This document shows positions 1 to 9,388 of a stretch of 64,000 nt of DNA, piece by piece. Below the pieces are notes generated by a model that was given only the letters and a program-made list of their open reading frames with translations, did no database searches and was not told where the DNA came from. This DNA comes from JBHOQX01 sp042408595 (GTDB lineage: Bacteria; Chloroflexota; Chloroflexia; Chloroflexales; Roseiflexaceae), in assembly GCA_042408595.1 (NCBI GenBank), contig JBHOQX010000130.1:1-64000 (forward strand), given 5' to 3'. Numbering within the stretch: position 1 is the first letter of the stretch; every line of letters starts with the position of its first letter. The translations under genes and the position numbers were made by a program.

Positions 1-3000
1 CCGCCGGGGCGGGGGCGGGCGCCGGCGGCGCAGGCGTGGCGGGGCGCAGCACCGGCTGCGGCGCGGGGCGGCCCTCCAGCGGGGGCAGCGGCGCGAGGCT
101 GCGCACACCCTCGTTCACCCGATAGATCGTCACCGCGCCGCTGCGGAAAACCGGGTCAAGATAGCCGGCCAGCGCATCGAACTTGGCGACGCCGTCCGGC
201 CCGTAGGCCGCCCCCTCGATCGGGCCGACGATGACATAGCCGGCGCGATACTTCGACAGCAGCCGCAGCGCCTCGGCGGCATCGGTCGTTCGGTAGAGGG
301 TCTCCACGTCGGCATCCCGCGCGCCGACCGCCGCCGGGTCACGCTGCTCGGCCTCGTGCAGCCAGGACGAGACGGTCGGCAGGCCGGTGTTGGCAGCGAT
401 GCGCGTGCCGTACTCCCGGTAGAAGCCGAGCGGCGATTGGACCACGACCGGCGTGCCTTCGACATGCTGGTTGAGCCAGCGGATGGCCGCGGCGTCGTCC
501 TTCAGCGCGATCGGGAAGCGCTCGCTGTCATTTTTCCAGTAATCGTAGGTCGCGGTATCGAGGAACGCCAGGCCGTCGAGCGTCGGGCCGGGGGCCGCCG
601 GGAAGCGGTTGGCGATCCGGCTCGGCGTGCCGGCCAACGGGAACACGAGCGCCAGGCCGCACAGCGCGGCGATCGGCGCCCAGCCGGCCAGTTCGGCGGC
701 CGGGCCGGCCCGTCGCAGCGCGCGTGCCAGCCGCGGGAGCGCCGCTCCCGCCGCCAGCGCCAGCAGCACCCAGACCTGGAAGCCGAACTTGAAGACCGTG
801 TTCATGCGGTAGTAATCGCCGCCGGCCAGGTGATCGCGCACATAGACCAGCTCGACGCCGAGCGAGACGGCCCAGGCGACGACCGCGAGCCAGACGGCGA
901 ACCAGGTCGCCGCGGCGATCCGGCGCGAGGCGAGCACGCCCAGGCCGACGGCCAGCAGCGCCAGCAGCCAGAGGCGCAGCCCGGCGGCGGGCGCGACGAC
1001 GGCGAACAACAGCAGCGCCCCCGGCGCCACGATCAGCGCCACCCGCAGCGAGGCGCGGTTTGCGCGACCCCGCGGCAGCGCCGCGATGCCCAAGCCGGCA
1101 GCGCCGGGGGCGGCGGGGGCGAGCAGCCGCCAGGCCGCGCCGAGGAGCGATGGCACGAGGATCGCCAGGAACAGCCCGTAGATCACCAGGTAGCTAGAGA
1201 GCGGCGATGGATCGCGCACCAGGCCGATCCCGCGCACCTGCGCCGCGAAGCTTTGGAAGAAGGGCAGGTACAGCAGCAGTCCCGCGCCTGCGACCGCCGC
1301 GCCAGTGAGGAGCGCCGCCAGGCAGGCGGCGGCGACGCTCCAGGCCGCGCCGGAGGCCGGCAGGGCGGACCGCGGCGCGCGCCAGGCCGCGCCGAGCAGC
1401 GCGCCGGTGAGCAGCAGCGCGTAGGTCGGGAAGTCCCACGAGTTGATCACCGCCAGCGCGCCGAGGGTGAGCGCGGCGAGGAGAAGCCGCGGCAAGCGGC
1501 GTCTGTCCTCAAATAGCGCCAGCGCCAGCCCGATCGCCAGCAGCGTGACCGGCAGCGCGATCAGGTGCGGGTGCAGGTCGGCGAAGAGAAAGCTCCAGAA
1601 CGGGAACTCGTTGATGGTGTTCGGGATGACGCGGCTCGGGTAGAAATACCAGTCGCCCAGCCGCTCGCCGAAGCCCGCCAGCCCACCCGCCAGCGCGTCG
1701 CGCACCGGGGCCAGCCCGCGCGACCAGGCGCCCGGCGTGACGATCACCGCCGACAGGCTGCCGGCGACCGCCAGCAGCGCCGCGCCGGCCAGGGCCGCCC
1801 AGCCGCGCCGGGTGAGCTGCCCGACGATCACGAACGCGCCGGCCACGGTCAGGCCGACAAGTGTGGGGATCGTCAGGTTGAACGCGACCGCCGGCGCGAT
1901 CCCGGTGGCCTTGATCGGCAGCGACACGAGGAAGAAGCCGTAGTAGTAGTAGTTGAGCACGCCATCGCTGAAGAACGGCGTGTAGGGCGGCATCACCGGG
2001 CTGCGCAGGATGGCGTTCAGGATGCCGAATTCGAACGGCTTCTCGCCGCCCCAGATCGGGTGCCACAGGTCCGGGTTCAGCATCCGGATGGCCAGGAAGC
2101 AGCCGAAGCCGGCCAGGAACAGCGCCTCGACCGCGGCGATCCAGCGCCGCCGGGCGCGCAGCCGGGCGAGGAGCGCGCGCCAGCCGCAGCCGAGGGGCGA
2201 CGCGCCCACCACCCACCCTTCGGCCGCCGCCCGCCGCCCGATCCGCGCCAGCGCCAGCATGTCCAGCCCCAGCACCAACGCCACGCCGATCAGCAGGGCG
2301 ATCCGGGTGTAGCTCCAGAGGCGTAGGCTCACCGGCAGCCAGACGGCGTACCCCAGGACGAGCAGCCCGACCAGCCGCGCCCAGGCGAAGCCGGCGTCGC
2401 GCCAGCGCCAGAAGACCAGCGCGGCCAGCGGCAGGCCGAGCAGCAGCAGCGCGTACCAGGCCAGCAGCCAGAGCAGCACCGCCACCGGCTGCGAATCGGC
2501 CAGGCGGTTCCAGGCGAATTCGTTCACCGCCGGCAGCTCGCCGACCGGCCGGTCGAGCAGCAGGCGCGGCTCCGGCACAGGGCGCGGCGCGGCGACCGGC
2601 GGCACGTTCTGGACGACCGCCGGGACGGCGGCCGGCGCAGGGACGTGGTAGATCGCCACGCCGCCGCGGTCGTACACCTTTTCCAGCGCGCCCTGCTGCG
2701 CCAGCGCGTCGAACTTGGCAAGCCCGGCCGGGTCGTAGAGCGCACGCTCCAGCTCACCGACGTAGACATACTCCACGCCGTAGCGCCGCAGCGTCTCCAG
2801 CGCCGCCGGGCCGTCCGGGCCGCTGTAGAGCTGCTGGATCAAGCGCTGCCGGCTCTGCAGCACCGGCCCGACATCCGCCACGCTGCGCTGCTGTGTCTCG
2901 TGCCACGGCCAGCCGAGCAGCGTTGGGAAGCCGGTATACGTCGCGACACGCCCGCCCCAGCGGTAGGCTTCGGTGTGGGCTTCCAGCACGATCGGCGTGC

Positions 3001-6000
3001 CATCGATGGTGCGGCGCATCCAGGCCAGCGCGTCGGCGTCGCCGGCCAGCGAGAAGCCGCGCCCGTTCTCGGCCCAGCCGCCGGCCCGCATGTAGGCTGC
3101 GCCGTCGAGCGTCGGCCCGATCTGCGGGTCGAAGCGGTCCGCCAGGCGCGGCCCGGTCGCGGTGAGCGGGTAGACCAGCGCCGCCGCGATCAGCAGCCCG
3201 GCAGCGGCGCGGAAGGCCCACAGCGGCAGCGACGCTCCGCCGCCCGCCGCCCGGCGTCGCGCCCCCGGCCCGAACCACACCCGCGCCCCGGCCAGCGCCG
3301 CCGCGACCGCGTACAGCACCCAGCTCTGCATCCCCAGCTTGAAAACGGTGTTCATCCGGCCGATGTCGCCCTGCGCGACGATCAGCTCGCTGGCGAGCGA
3401 CAGGCCGATCGCCGCCAGCCCCCACAGCGCCGCCAGCACGGTCGCTGGGCTGGCCCCCGGCTCGCCGCGGCGGTCGGCCCGGCCGCGCAGCAGCAGGTCG
3501 GCAACGAGGCCTAGGCCGGCACAGCAGAGCGGCACGAGCAGCGCCAGCGCGCTCAACGGCGCGACAACCGCGACCGCCGCCAGCCCGGCAGCCCCCGCAC
3601 CGGCGGCCAGCAACCTGCCCGGCCGCACGCCGCGCGCCCGGTAGTCCGCCAGCACGCCGGCGATCAGCAGAAACAGCCAGAGGCCATTGATCTTCAGGAA
3701 CTCCGCCGCCGGTGTGCGGACGCCGCGCCACGGCTCGAAGCCGGCGTAGTCCGTCGCGAAGGCGCGGGTGAACGGCAGGAAGAGCAGCGTGCTGAGGAGC
3801 CACAGCAGCCCTGCCGCGCCCAGCCCCCAGGCGGCTGCCCACGGCCACGGCAGCCCGCGCCGCCAGCGGTCCCACGCCACCAGGCCGAGCGTCAGCACGC
3901 TCAGGCCGAGCATCCCCGGATAATCCCAGGTGTTCGTCGCCCGCAGCGCGCCCACCACCAGCGCCAGGTTCAGGATGCACCACGCACCATGTAACACCGC
4001 ATGGAACCCTGAGCGGCGCGCTGCCACCCCTGGGAACGCCGACGCAGCACCCGGTACACGACCCTCCGTGCTCCGCACCAGCGCGCCCATCAGCCCCAGC
4101 GCGGCGAGCACCAGCGGCAGCGCCAGCATGTGGGCGTGGAGATCGCCGAAAAGGAAGGTGAAGAACGGAAATTCGTTGATGATGCTCTCGTTCTCGCCCC
4201 GCCACGCGAGGGCGATGCTGACCGAGCGCGTCGCGTCCCAGAAGGCCCATTCGGGCCGGCCGCGACAGGCCTGCTGCGCCGCGTAGCTGCTGATGCTGCG
4301 GCAGGCCGTCGGCAGCGTCGGGTCGGGCGGGGCGGCGCTGCCCGGCAGGAACCACAGCGCCTGTGTCAGCGGGCCGAGCAACGCCACGAACACCGCCGCC
4401 GCCAGCCCCACGCTGATCGCCCGGCGCTCGCGCCGCGGCCAGGCGCGGCCCTGCGGGCGCGGGTCGGCCGGCACCGGCGAGTCGGCGCTGTCCATCGGCG
4501 CGAGCTCGCGGGGGGCGGGCAGGGCCAGCCGCCAGCGGGCGGCGCGCGGCGCGAGCAGGTTGTAGGCCGCGCCCCAGGCCCCCAGCACCGTCAGCGCGAA
4601 GACCGTCGGCACGGCCAAGTTATAGGCGACCGTCGGGACGATACCGGTGAGCCGCATCAGCGCGGCGATCAGCACGTAGCCGAAGTAGTAATAGTTGATG
4701 TAGCCGCCGGCGAACCATGGATCGTACGGCGGGAAGGACGGGCTGCGCGCCACAGCGGTGAGGAACGCCAGGTCCATCGGCTTCTCGCCGCCGCGCGCCG
4801 GGTGCCACAGGTCGGGGTTGAGCGACCGCACCAGCAGGAAGGCGAAAAAGGCGAGCAGGAACAGCCCTTCGGCGGTGAGCAGCGCGGCGCGGCGGCGGCG
4901 CACGAACGCCCACAGTGCGGCCCGGCGCGGCCAGGCGGCCAGCGCCCCGGCGACCAGCAGCAGCCCGGTGCAGAGCCAGACCGACGCCGCCGAGAACGGC
5001 AGCGCGCCGAGGCTCGCCAGCATCCAGGCAGCCCATGCGACCCCCAGCAATCCGAGGGTCTTCGCCAGCGCGTAGCCGCCGTCCGGCAGGCGGGTGACGC
5101 GGAACAGCAGCGGGAAGGCGGCCAGGCCGAGCAGTTCCACCGCCAGCAGCCAGGGCAGCCACGGCGCGGCGGCGTTCAGCCCGCCGGCAGCAAAGGTCTC
5201 GATCCAGCTTCCGGCGGCGCGGTAGGCGGGCCACTGGTCCGCCGTCAGGCGCAGGGCGGTGGGCACGCGCCCGCCGCGCAGCGACGAGAGCTTGTAGACC
5301 TCGTCCCACGTCACATCCCCGGTGATCAGGCGCTCGGCGTTGGCGCGCGTGTAGGCCGGCGTCTTTTTGAAGATCAGGACGCGCGGGTGATCGTAGACGC
5401 TGAACGCCTCTTCGGCCAGGATCGGCGTGGGGATCTCGATGCCGAACAGGTTCGGGAAGGAGTGAATGTCCGCCGCCAGCTCGAAGCCGAGCGAGCCGTC
5501 GAACAGGGTGTGATAGTAGCGTGCCAGCGCCGGATAGCGCATCGGCAGGCGTTTCGTCGAATCGTACACCCGGTTGCTGGAGAGGATGACGTAGTCCGCC
5601 TGGTCAAGCTGGTCGAGCAGGCCGGGCACGATCTGGCCGCTTTGGTCCTGCCGCGCGAAATACTTCTCCGGCGCGTCCTCCCAGTACGGCTTGGTCTGAA
5701 GCACGGTGTACTGGCTGGCGGAGCGCCCATCCAGGCCGAGCGGCAGCGGGTCGTCCCATTCCTCGAAGGTCAGCGTCGCGCCGGGCGGGATGTTGTCGTA
5801 GATCCAGCGCGAGGCCTCGATGCGCGAGTGCGGATGGGTGTAGATGCGAGTGAAGGCGATCGCCCAGAGCAGCGTGCCGAGAACGATGACCGGTCCCGAC
5901 CAACGGCCAATAGCCGACGGCCAACGGCGGACGATCGCAGGCCACGGAGCACCGTCCGCCGAAGGGCGCAGGCCCGCCGTAGCGACGCCGAAGACGCCGA

Positions 6001-7543
6001 CCTCCAGCCGCGCCTGCTCTCGTTCGCCGGCCGCTGTCCGCCGCGCTCCCAACCCCCAGGCCGCGAAGAGCGCGAGCAGCCCGTACAGGTTGAGGTAGTA
6101 GCGCATCGTCATGCCGAACTGGCCACCCTGCCAGGCGAAGTAGAAGGCGATCCAGGCCCAGGGCAGCAGGTGGCGCCAGGCGCGCCGGGCGAACATCCGC
6201 CAGCCGGCCACGGCCCAGCCGAGCCAGCCGGCCAGCCCGAGCAGCGGCCCGAGCCCCCACAGCACCATGTTCTGCCAGGCGAAGAGATAGCGCGTCCGCC
6301 CGGCCCATTGCTGGCTTGGCGGCGCGTCCTGCTCGCCGCTCACCTGCTCGCTGACGGAGCGGATATTGTCGATGAAGCGCGGGTCGGGCCGCAGGTCGAA
6401 GAAGCCACGCCCGGCGAAGAGCGGGTCGAGCGACGGCAGCACGCTCGACCCGACTGGCGGCGAGCCGGGGCGGGAGCCGACAAACGCATCTGGCTGGAGC
6501 ACACGGAAGGTGAAGAACGCCAGGGCGCCGGCCACCACGAGCCATCCGACCGTGGACCACGGACTCCGGATCACCACCCAGCGTGGCACGGCACTGTGCA
6601 CGGGTCGTCCACCGTGCCCCGACGCGCCGTCTTCGCTCGTCGGTTCTTGTGTCTCCCGGCGCCCGTCATCTGCCGCCCGCTGCCCGCTGTCGGTCGCGAA
6701 CAGCCGCTGCGCCACCGCCAGCACGGCGAGGAGCCCGAGCGCCGCCATCGTCACGCGGCAGGCCATCGCCGCGCCGATGCTCAGGCCAAGGGCAGCGAAC
6801 GACAGCGGGCCGCCGCCCTGCGAGACGCGCACCGCCCAGTAGACCGACAGCAGCGTGAAGAAGGCCGTTGCCGAGTCGACGGTGAAGAAGTGCGCGAGCT
6901 GGATCGGGAGGACCGCGAGCGCCAGCAGTAGCGCCGCAAGAAGGCCGGCGCGCCGCCCGTAGAGCCGCCGGCCGATCAGGAAGGTGACCAGCACCGCGCC
7001 AAGGAAGAAGGCAACGGACCAGGCGCGGCCAACTTTGTGGATCTCGTAAAAATCGGTCAGATTGACGCCGCGCGGGTTGAGCAGCGGCTGGAGCACCGTG
7101 AGCTTCGGCACCGCCCGCTCCGGGTTCGGCGTCTGCGGGGCGGCCGGATCGCCGGTCAAGCGCCCGTAGACGACCGTCGGCGGGAGGGCCTCGTTCGGCG
7201 TCAGCATCACGGCCGTGAGCCGGGTGAGCGTCTGCGGCAGCAGGCCGTAGACGTAGAACTCCTTTTCGCGGTTGCGCGGGTTGAGCGGGTTGATCGCTGA
7301 GTCGAAGTAGTCGCCCAGGCGCGCCGGGATGAGCAGGCGCGAGGCGACATCGGTCATGAAGCGCTCGTCCGGGTGCAGCCGAAACGACGGCTCATCCCAA
7401 GAGAAGAGGCTGAGGGTCGCGAAATAGGCGGCGGCCAGAAGAATGGCGGCCAGCGCCGCGAGGGTCGGCCAATGTGGGCGGCGGGCTGGCGGCGGCGGTG
7501 CGGCGGGCGTCACTGATGGCTCGCCAGGATGCGGATCGGTCAT
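1..7543 (-). CDS. Giant GT39/PMT-like plus tandem DUF2298 membrane protein (C-terminus beyond window)
   Basis: One frame stays open from ATG 7543 to the left edge (about 2,514 residues seen, no stop). Residues 1-about 750 look like a GT39/PMT-type glycosyltransferase: a Pro-rich cytoplasmic start, a first membrane helix, then HPDERF (D59/E60) in the first outer loop as in this family, many helices and a soluble tail. Two modules of the Chloroflexi/archaeal DUF2298 ('YYY') type follow. Each has NPDLWHP-x-x-GGEKP (about 909-922 and 1824-1836), a NYYY-G loop, INEFPF-x-(T/S)FLF-(G/A)DLH and RMNTVFK. The visible end is Pro/Ala-rich. The protein is probably a lipid-linked sugar transferase acting at the outer membrane face, but substrate and exact reaction are unknown. 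Hydrophilic low-complexity stretches interrupt it near residues 280-319, 529-550 and 1155-1192. The fusion of three normally separate units is inferred from an uninterrupted frame; sequencing errors could not create that easily. Confidence 0.85.
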   Translation of the reverse strand, partial: MTDPHPGEPSVTPAAPPPPARRPHWPTLAALAAILLAAAYFATLSLFSWDEPSFRLHPDERFMTDVASRLLIPARLGDYFDSAINPLNPRNREKEFYVYGLLPQTLTRLTAVMLTPNEALPPTVVYGRLTGDPAAPQTPNPERAVPKLTVLQPLLNPRGVNLTDFYEIHKVGRAWSVAFFLGAVLVTFLIGRRLYGRRAGLLAALLLALAVLPIQLAHFFTVDSATAFFTLLSVYWAVRVSQGGGPLSFAALGLSIGAAMACRVTMAALGLLAVLAVAQRLFATDSGQRAADDGRRETQEPTSEDGASGHGGRPVHSAVPRWVVIRSPWSTVGWLVVAGALAFFTFRVLQPDAFVGSRPGSPPVGSSVLPSLDPLFAGRGFFDLRPDPRFIDNIRSVSEQVSGEQDAPPSQQWAGRTRYLFAWQNMVLWGLGPLLGLAGWLGWAVAGWRMFARRAWRHLLPWAWIAFYFAWQGGQFGMTMRYYLNLYGLLALFAAWGLGARRTAAGEREQARLEVGVFGVATAGLRPSADGAPWPAIVRRWPSAIGRWSGPVIVLGTLLWAIAFTRIYTHPHSRIEASRWIYDNIPPGATLTFEEWDDPLPLGLDGRSASQYTVLQTKPYWEDAPEKYFARQDQSGQIVPGLLDQLDQADYVILSSNRVYDSTKRLPMRYPALARYYHTLFDGSLGFELAADIHSFPNLFGIEIPTPILAEEAFSVYDHPRVLIFKKTPAYTRANAERLITGDVTWDEVYKLSSLRGGRVPTALRLTADQWPAYRAAGSWIETFAAGGLNAAAPWLPWLLAVELLGLAAFPLLFRVTRLPDGGYALAKTLGLLGVAWAAWMLASLGALPFSAASVWLCTGLLLVAGALAAWPRRAALWAFVRRRRAALLTAEGLFLLAFFAFLLVRSLNPDLWHPARGGEKPMDLAFLTAVARSPSFPPYDPWFAGGYINYYYFGYVLIAALMRLTGIVPTVAYNLAVPTVFALTVLGAWGAAYNLLAPRAARWRLALPAPRELAPMDSADSPVPADPRPQGRAWPRRERRAISVGLAAAVFVALLGPLTQALWFLPGSAAPPDPTLPTACRSISSYAAQQACRGRPEWAFWDATRSVSIALAWRGENESIINEFPFFTFLFGDLHAHMLALPLVLAALGLMGALVRSTEGRVPGAASAFPGVAARRSGFHAVLHGAWCILNLALVVGALRATNTWDYPGMLGLSVLTLGLVAWDRWRRGLPWPWAAAWGLGAAGLLWLLSTLLFLPFTRAFATDYAGFEPWRGVRTPAAEFLKINGLWLFLLIAGVLADYRARGVRPGRLLAAGAGAAGLAAVAVVAPLSALALLVPLCCAGLGLVADLLLRGRADRRGEPGASPATVLAALWGLAAIGLSLASELIVAQGDIGRMNTVFKLGMQSWVLYAVAAALAGARVWFGPGARRRAAGGGASLPLWAFRAAAGLLIAAALVYPLTATGPRLADRFDPQIGPTLDGAAYMRAGGWAENGRGFSLAGDADALAWMRRTIDGTPIVLEAHTEAYRWGGRVATYTGFPTLLGWPWHETQQRSVADVGPVLQSRQRLIQQLYSGPDGPAALETLRRYGVEYVYVGELERALYDPAGLAKFDALAQQGALEKVYDRGGVAIYHVPAPAAVPAVVQNVPPVAAPRPVPEPRLLLDRPVGELPAVNEFAWNRLADSQPVAVLLWLLAWYALLLLGLPLAALVFWRWRDAGFAWARLVGLLVLGYAVWLPVSLRLWSYTRIALLIGVALVLGLDMLALARIGRRAAAEGWVVGASPLGCGWRALLARLRARRRWIAAVEALFLAGFGCFLAIRMLNPDLWHPIWGGEKPFEFGILNAILRSPVMPPYTPFFSDGVLNYYYYGFFLVSLPIKATGIAPAVAFNLTIPTLVGLTVAGAFVIVGQLTRRGWAALAGAALLAVAGSLSAVIVTPGAWSRGLAPVRDALAGGLAGFGERLGDWYFYPSRVIPNTINEFPFWSFLFADLHPHLIALPVTLLAIGLALALFEDRRRLPRLLLAALTLGALAVINSWDFPTYALLLTGALLGAAWRAPRSALPASGAAWSVAAACLAALLTGAAVAGAGLLLYLPFFQSFAAQVRGIGLVRDPSPLSSYLVIYGLFLAILVPSLLGAAWRLLAPAAPGAAGLGIAALPRGRANRASLRVALIVAPGALLLFAVVAPAAGLRLWLLALLAVGLGVLASRRIAAATWFAVWLAVVAWAVSLGVELVYVRDHLAGGDYYRMNTVFKFGFQVWVLLALAAGAALPRLARALRRAGPAAELAGWAPIAALCGLALVFPLAGTPSRIANRFPAAPGPTLDGLAFLDTATYDYWKNDSERFPIALKDDAAAIRWLNQHVEGTPVVVQSPLGFYREYGTRIAANTGLPTVSSWLHEAEQRDPAAVGARDADVETLYRTTDAAEALRLLSKYRAGYVIVGPIEGAAYGPDGVAKFDALAGYLDPVFRSGAVTIYRVNEGVRSLAPLPPLEGRPAPQPVLRPATPAPPAPAPAPA

Positions 7544-7612
7544 AGTGCAGGTGGCAGATTGCAGCGTGCCGGAACCGGCGACGCGACCGAAACGCCGCGC
7601 CACGGCGATGGT

Positions 7613-7641
7613 ATTATAGGCAAGATCGGCGGGCGCGTCCA
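7613..7641 (-). promoter_or_regulatory. Promoter of the giant membrane gene
   Basis: On the minus strand TGGACG (7641-7636) and a perfect TATAAT (7618-7613) are separated by 17 bases. Transcription would start near 7606, leaving a leader of about 60 bases before ATG 7543. No strong Shine-Dalgarno sequence precedes that ATG. Confidence 0.65.
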
Positions 7642-7940
7642 TCCAGCGCGCCGCCCGGCGGCACCGGGCGCCCGTGGCTCTTGCCTTCTGGCCGCTGTTC
7701 CGGGTCAGGTCCCGGTGGCGGAGATGGTCATCACCCCCCTGCCGCCTCCCCACCCGCAGGGGGTGTCGGGGGCGGCGGGGGCCGCAGGCGCCCCGCCGCG
7801 TCAGACGAGGGCTGGGGCGCGGCTCCCCCGCCGGGGGACGGGCGGGCGTCCGCCACTGAAATCCGCCCATCGGCGGGCCGGGCGCGCGGGCCATCCCCAG
7901 ACCACACCCCCAGAGCGCGACGACGCGATTTGCAGGCGCG

Positions 7941-7949
7941 TGCTACAAT
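7941..7949 (+). promoter_or_regulatory. Extended -10 element upstream of cmk
   Basis: TGCTACAAT is an extended -10 motif about 44 bases before the cmk start. No convincing -35 is visible at 17 bases, as expected for an extended -10 promoter. Confidence 0.5.
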
Positions 7950-7992
7950 AGACAAACACGGTCCGAGCATCGCAGGACAGCCTACCATCGGA

Positions 7993-8664
7993 ATGCAACT
8001 GCCAGCGATCATCACAATCGACGGCCCGGCGGGCGCAGGGAAGAGTACGCTCGGCGAGTTGCTCGCCCGTCGACTCAATTACCTCTATTTCGACACTGGC
8101 ATTATGTACCGCGCCCTCACCCTCGCCGCCCTCGAAGCGGGGATCGACCCGCGGGACGGACGCGCGCTCGCCGCGCTTGCGCGCCACCTGCGGATCGATG
8201 TGCACCCGCCCGGAATGAACGATGGCCGCCAGTACACCGTGCTGCTCGACGGGCGGGACGTGACCTGGGATCTGCGCCGGTCGGATGTCGAGCAGGCGGT
8301 CTCGATCGCCTCGGCCCACCCGGATGTGCGGGCGATCATGCGCGCCCGCCAGCGCGAGATCGGCATGCGCGGCAGCGTCGTCATGGTCGGGCGCGACATC
8401 GGCACGGTGGTGATGCCCGACGCGCCGCTGAAAATCTATCTGGCGGCGTCGCTCGACGAGCGGGCGCGACGCCGCGCCAGCCAGATCCGCGAGCGCGGCG
8501 GCACCGCGGATCTCGCACAGATCCGTGCCGATGTGGCGCGGCGCGACGCGCTGGACCGGCACGTGCTGGCGCCGGCGCCGGACGCGCTGGTGCTGGACAG
8601 CGACACCCTCTCGCCGGAGGATGCAGTCGCCGCCATCCTCGCGCGGTTTGTCAGCACGGAGTAG
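7993..8664 (+). CDS. cmk: Cytidylate kinase
   Basis: A 223-residue protein that phosphorylates CMP and dCMP with ATP in the cytoplasm, feeding CTP and dCTP synthesis. The P-loop GPAGAGKST is at residues 11-19. FDTGIMYRA follows, as in the Cmk CMP-binding region, and GRDIGTVVMPDA is the conserved central motif. RASQIRERG and DxxRD-type segments form the lid and substrate part. Length matches the family (about 220-230). ATG 7993 is chosen because the protein then begins directly with the P-loop strand; upstream codons in the same frame are GC-rich intergenic DNA. It begins a tight four-gene run: the next start lies 4 bases after its stop. Confidence 0.95.
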   Translation: MQLPAIITIDGPAGAGKSTLGELLARRLNYLYFDTGIMYRALTLAALEAGIDPRDGRALAALARHLRIDVHPPGMNDGRQYTVLLDGRDVTWDLRRSDVEQAVSIASAHPDVRAIMRARQREIGMRGSVVMVGRDIGTVVMPDAPLKIYLAASLDERARRRASQIRERGGTADLAQIRADVARRDALDRHVLAPAPDALVLDSDTLSPEDAVAAILARFVSTE

Positions 8665-8668
8665 CCGC

Positions 8669-9379
8669 GTGCGAGTCTGGCAGTCGTTATCGTATCGGTT
8701 GGTCCGGGGGCTGGTGCGGCTGGCGATGCGGCTGCTGACCCGCACCCGCATCGAGGGGCTAGAGCACCTGCCGCGCCGTGGCGCCGGCGTGGTCGTCTGC
8801 AACCATATCCATGCGATCGACCCGGCGTTCCTGGTGGGCGGGCTGCCGCGGCGGATCACGATGATCGCGAAAGAGGAAAGCCGGCGCGGGCCGCTGCGCA
8901 TCTTCTGGCCGATGGCCGGCGTGATCACCATCCGGCGTGGCGCCGGCGACCGGCAGGCGATCGAGCAGGCGGAGCATGCGCTGGCCCAGGGGCTGCTGGT
9001 CGGCCTCTTTCCGGAGGGCACACGCAGCCGGGATGGGCGGTTGCAACGCGGGCAGGGCGGCGCGGCGCTGCTGGCGGCCCAGGCCGGCGTGCCGATCATC
9101 CCGGCGGCGATCACCGGGACGCGCGGCGTGTTCCATCATGGCTTTCCGTGGGTCACGCTGCCGCGCGCACGGGTCACGCTACGCCTCGGGCCGCCCTTCT
9201 ATGTCGCCGTGGTGCCCGGCGAGTCGCGCCACGCGGCACGGCGGCGCCAGGCGGACGAGATCATGCGGCAGATCGCGGCGCTGCTGCCGCCGGAGATGCG
9301 CGGGCCCTACGGCGAACCGGCCGGTGGCCTGGGATGGCCGCCCGATGTGGCCGCGCGCGAGACGCGGACCGTCACCTAA
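8669..9379 (+). CDS. plsC: 1-acyl-sn-glycerol-3-phosphate acyltransferase (PlsC-like)
   Basis: A 236-residue acyltransferase of the LPLAT/PlsC family, expected to acylate lysophosphatidic acid at the membrane to give phosphatidic acid. The catalytic NH-x4-D motif is CNHIHAID (N45, H46, D51). FPEGTRSR (F114-R121) is the phosphate-binding motif III, and VPIIPAAITG is motif IV. The GTG at 8669 lies 4 bases after the cmk stop, with GGAG in the end of cmk as ribosome site. The start gives a short hydrophobic lead-in and a normal family length. cmk and plsC are also neighbours in other bacteria, often with rpsA nearby, which is not seen here. Exact acyl-acceptor is inferred. Confidence 0.9.
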   Translation: MRVWQSLSYRLVRGLVRLAMRLLTRTRIEGLEHLPRRGAGVVVCNHIHAIDPAFLVGGLPRRITMIAKEESRRGPLRIFWPMAGVITIRRGAGDRQAIEQAEHALAQGLLVGLFPEGTRSRDGRLQRGQGGAALLAAQAGVPIIPAAITGTRGVFHHGFPWVTLPRARVTLRLGPPFYVAVVPGESRHAARRRQADEIMRQIAALLPPEMRGPYGEPAGGLGWPPDVAARETRTVT

Positions 9380-9388
9380 CCGGAGAGG

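Larger units (their letters stand above)
7544..7992. other. Divergent intergenic region with GC-rich hairpins
   Basis: No gene is supported in these 449 bases. They hold the minus-strand promoter above, an extended -10 for cmk, and GC-rich inverted repeats. The clearest is GCGGCGGGG (7772-7780) against CCCCGCCGC (7791-7799), a perfect 9-bp stem with a 10-base loop. A second short CCCCC/GGGGG palindrome lies near 7826-7838. There is no T-tract, so these look like REP-type intergenic palindromes rather than terminators. Confidence 0.55.

Noticed and set aside
4130..6931. Long plus-strand open frame of over 900 codons
   Set aside because: Arg/Gln/Glu-rich translation with no family motif; it is antisense to the giant membrane gene and stays open only through the GC-rich third positions.
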